From Gammaproteobacteria bacterium (GTDB taxonomy: Bacteria > Pseudomonadota > Gammaproteobacteria > Arenicellales > Spongiicolonaceae), in assembly GCA_007570945.1 (NCBI GenBank), contig RKSH01000238.1:1-5621 (forward strand): a DNA stretch of 5,621 bases, read 5' to 3'. Shown here piece by piece: positions 5,416 to 5,621 of this stretch. The translations under genes were made by a program, and so were the position numbers. Each line of letters opens with the position of its first letter. Position 1 is the stretch's first letter. The notes under the pieces were generated by a model. The model was not told where the DNA came from. It made no database searches and saw only the letters and a list, made by a program, of their open reading frames with translations.

Positions 5416-5621
5416 GCGGCATTCCGCCGCTCCATGCACCGTTCCCAGGTCAGCATCGCCCGTTTGCGCTCCGCGCCCCAGCGGTAATTGCCCACCACGC
5501 CGGTGCTGCGGATGACGCGGTGGCAGGGGATGACCCAGGCCACCGGATTGCCGGCGACGACGGTGGCGGCGGCGCGGGCGGCGGTGGGGCGGCCGATGGC
5601 GGCGGCGACCCCGGCGTAGGT
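5412..5621 (-). CDS. O6-alkylguanine-DNA alkyltransferase, C-terminal part (Ogt or Ada C-terminal domain), cut by window edge
   Basis: Sixty-nine C-terminal residues are present; the gene continues beyond the right edge. They hold the core of a suicide DNA-repair enzyme that moves alkyl groups from O6-alkylguanine (and O4-alkylthymine) onto its own cysteine. TYAGVAAAIGRPTAARA (1-17 of the fragment) is the recognition-helix region, with Arg16 matching the 'arginine finger' of MGMT; NPVAWVIPCHRVI (25-37) contains the hinge Asn25 and the acceptor Cys33 (codon at 5525-5523); and GNYRWGAERKRAML (44-57) is the usual end of the fold. The gene ends at a TGA at 5414-5412. The missing N-terminus would decide between a standalone Ogt and the C-terminal half of a bifunctional Ada. 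The gene is transcribed toward the stress-protein gene, 54 bp away, and may be a separate unit. Confidence 0.92.
   Translation of the reverse strand, partial: TYAGVAAAIGRPTAARAAATVVAGNPVAWVIPCHRVIRSTGVVGNYRWGAERKRAMLTWERCMERRNAA

Noticed and set aside
1..5621. CRISPR arrays, tRNA/rRNA genes, insertion sequences, phage or toxin-antitoxin genes
   Set aside because: No regular repeat-spacer pattern, RNA gene, transposase or terminal inverted repeats were seen; coding density is nearly complete with metabolic and repair genes.

Overview
The window is a stretch of GC-rich bacterial DNA (roughly 60-65% GC by eye) in which every supportable gene lies on the minus strand, so transcription runs from the right edge to the left. 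The proteins look like those of Pseudomonadota: the GabD-type dehydrogenase closely resembles the E. coli enzyme, and the glutaryl-CoA dehydrogenase resembles the human/proteobacterial type. I cannot place it below that level with confidence. The many long plus-strand reading frames are antisense shadows typical of GC-rich codon use.

Layout in transcription order (right to left): (1) 5621-5412, the C-terminal 69 codons of an O6-alkylguanine-DNA alkyltransferase (Ogt or the C-terminal domain of Ada), carrying the IPCHRV active site; (2) 5411-5358, a 54-bp gap with a candidate sigma70-type promoter; (3) 5357-4923, a one-domain UspA-family universal stress protein with a complete ATP-binding motif; (4) 4894-3206, an AGCS-family sodium:amino-acid symporter with a cleavable-looking signal peptide and an extended N-terminus; (5) 3209-2010, glutaryl-CoA dehydrogenase (gcdH), overlapping the transporter stop by 4 bp; (6) 1979-525, an NADP-type succinate/glutarate-semialdehyde dehydrogenase (gabD/davD family), 30 bp after gcdH; (7) 522-25, a 165-residue four-helix membrane protein of unknown function, 2 bp after gabD. 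The left 24 bp hold nothing I can assign.

Genes 3-7 are packed tightly enough (gaps of 28, -4, 30 and 2 bp) to be one operon, possibly driven from the promoter candidate overlapping the end of the alkyltransferase gene. The chemistry that fits best is import of an amino acid or related zwitterion, oxidation of a C5 (or C4) semialdehyde to the dicarboxylate, and oxidative decarboxylation of glutaryl-CoA to crotonyl-CoA, i.e. the lower part of lysine/5-aminovalerate/glutarate catabolism. The aminotransferase and the CoA transferase or ligase needed to complete that route are not in the window.

I do not see a clearly new biological system. The points most worth checking are the uncharacterised membrane protein coupled to gabD, the pairing of a GabD-like enzyme with GcdH and an AGCS transporter, and a three-copy 16-bp direct repeat that straddles the gabD translation start.
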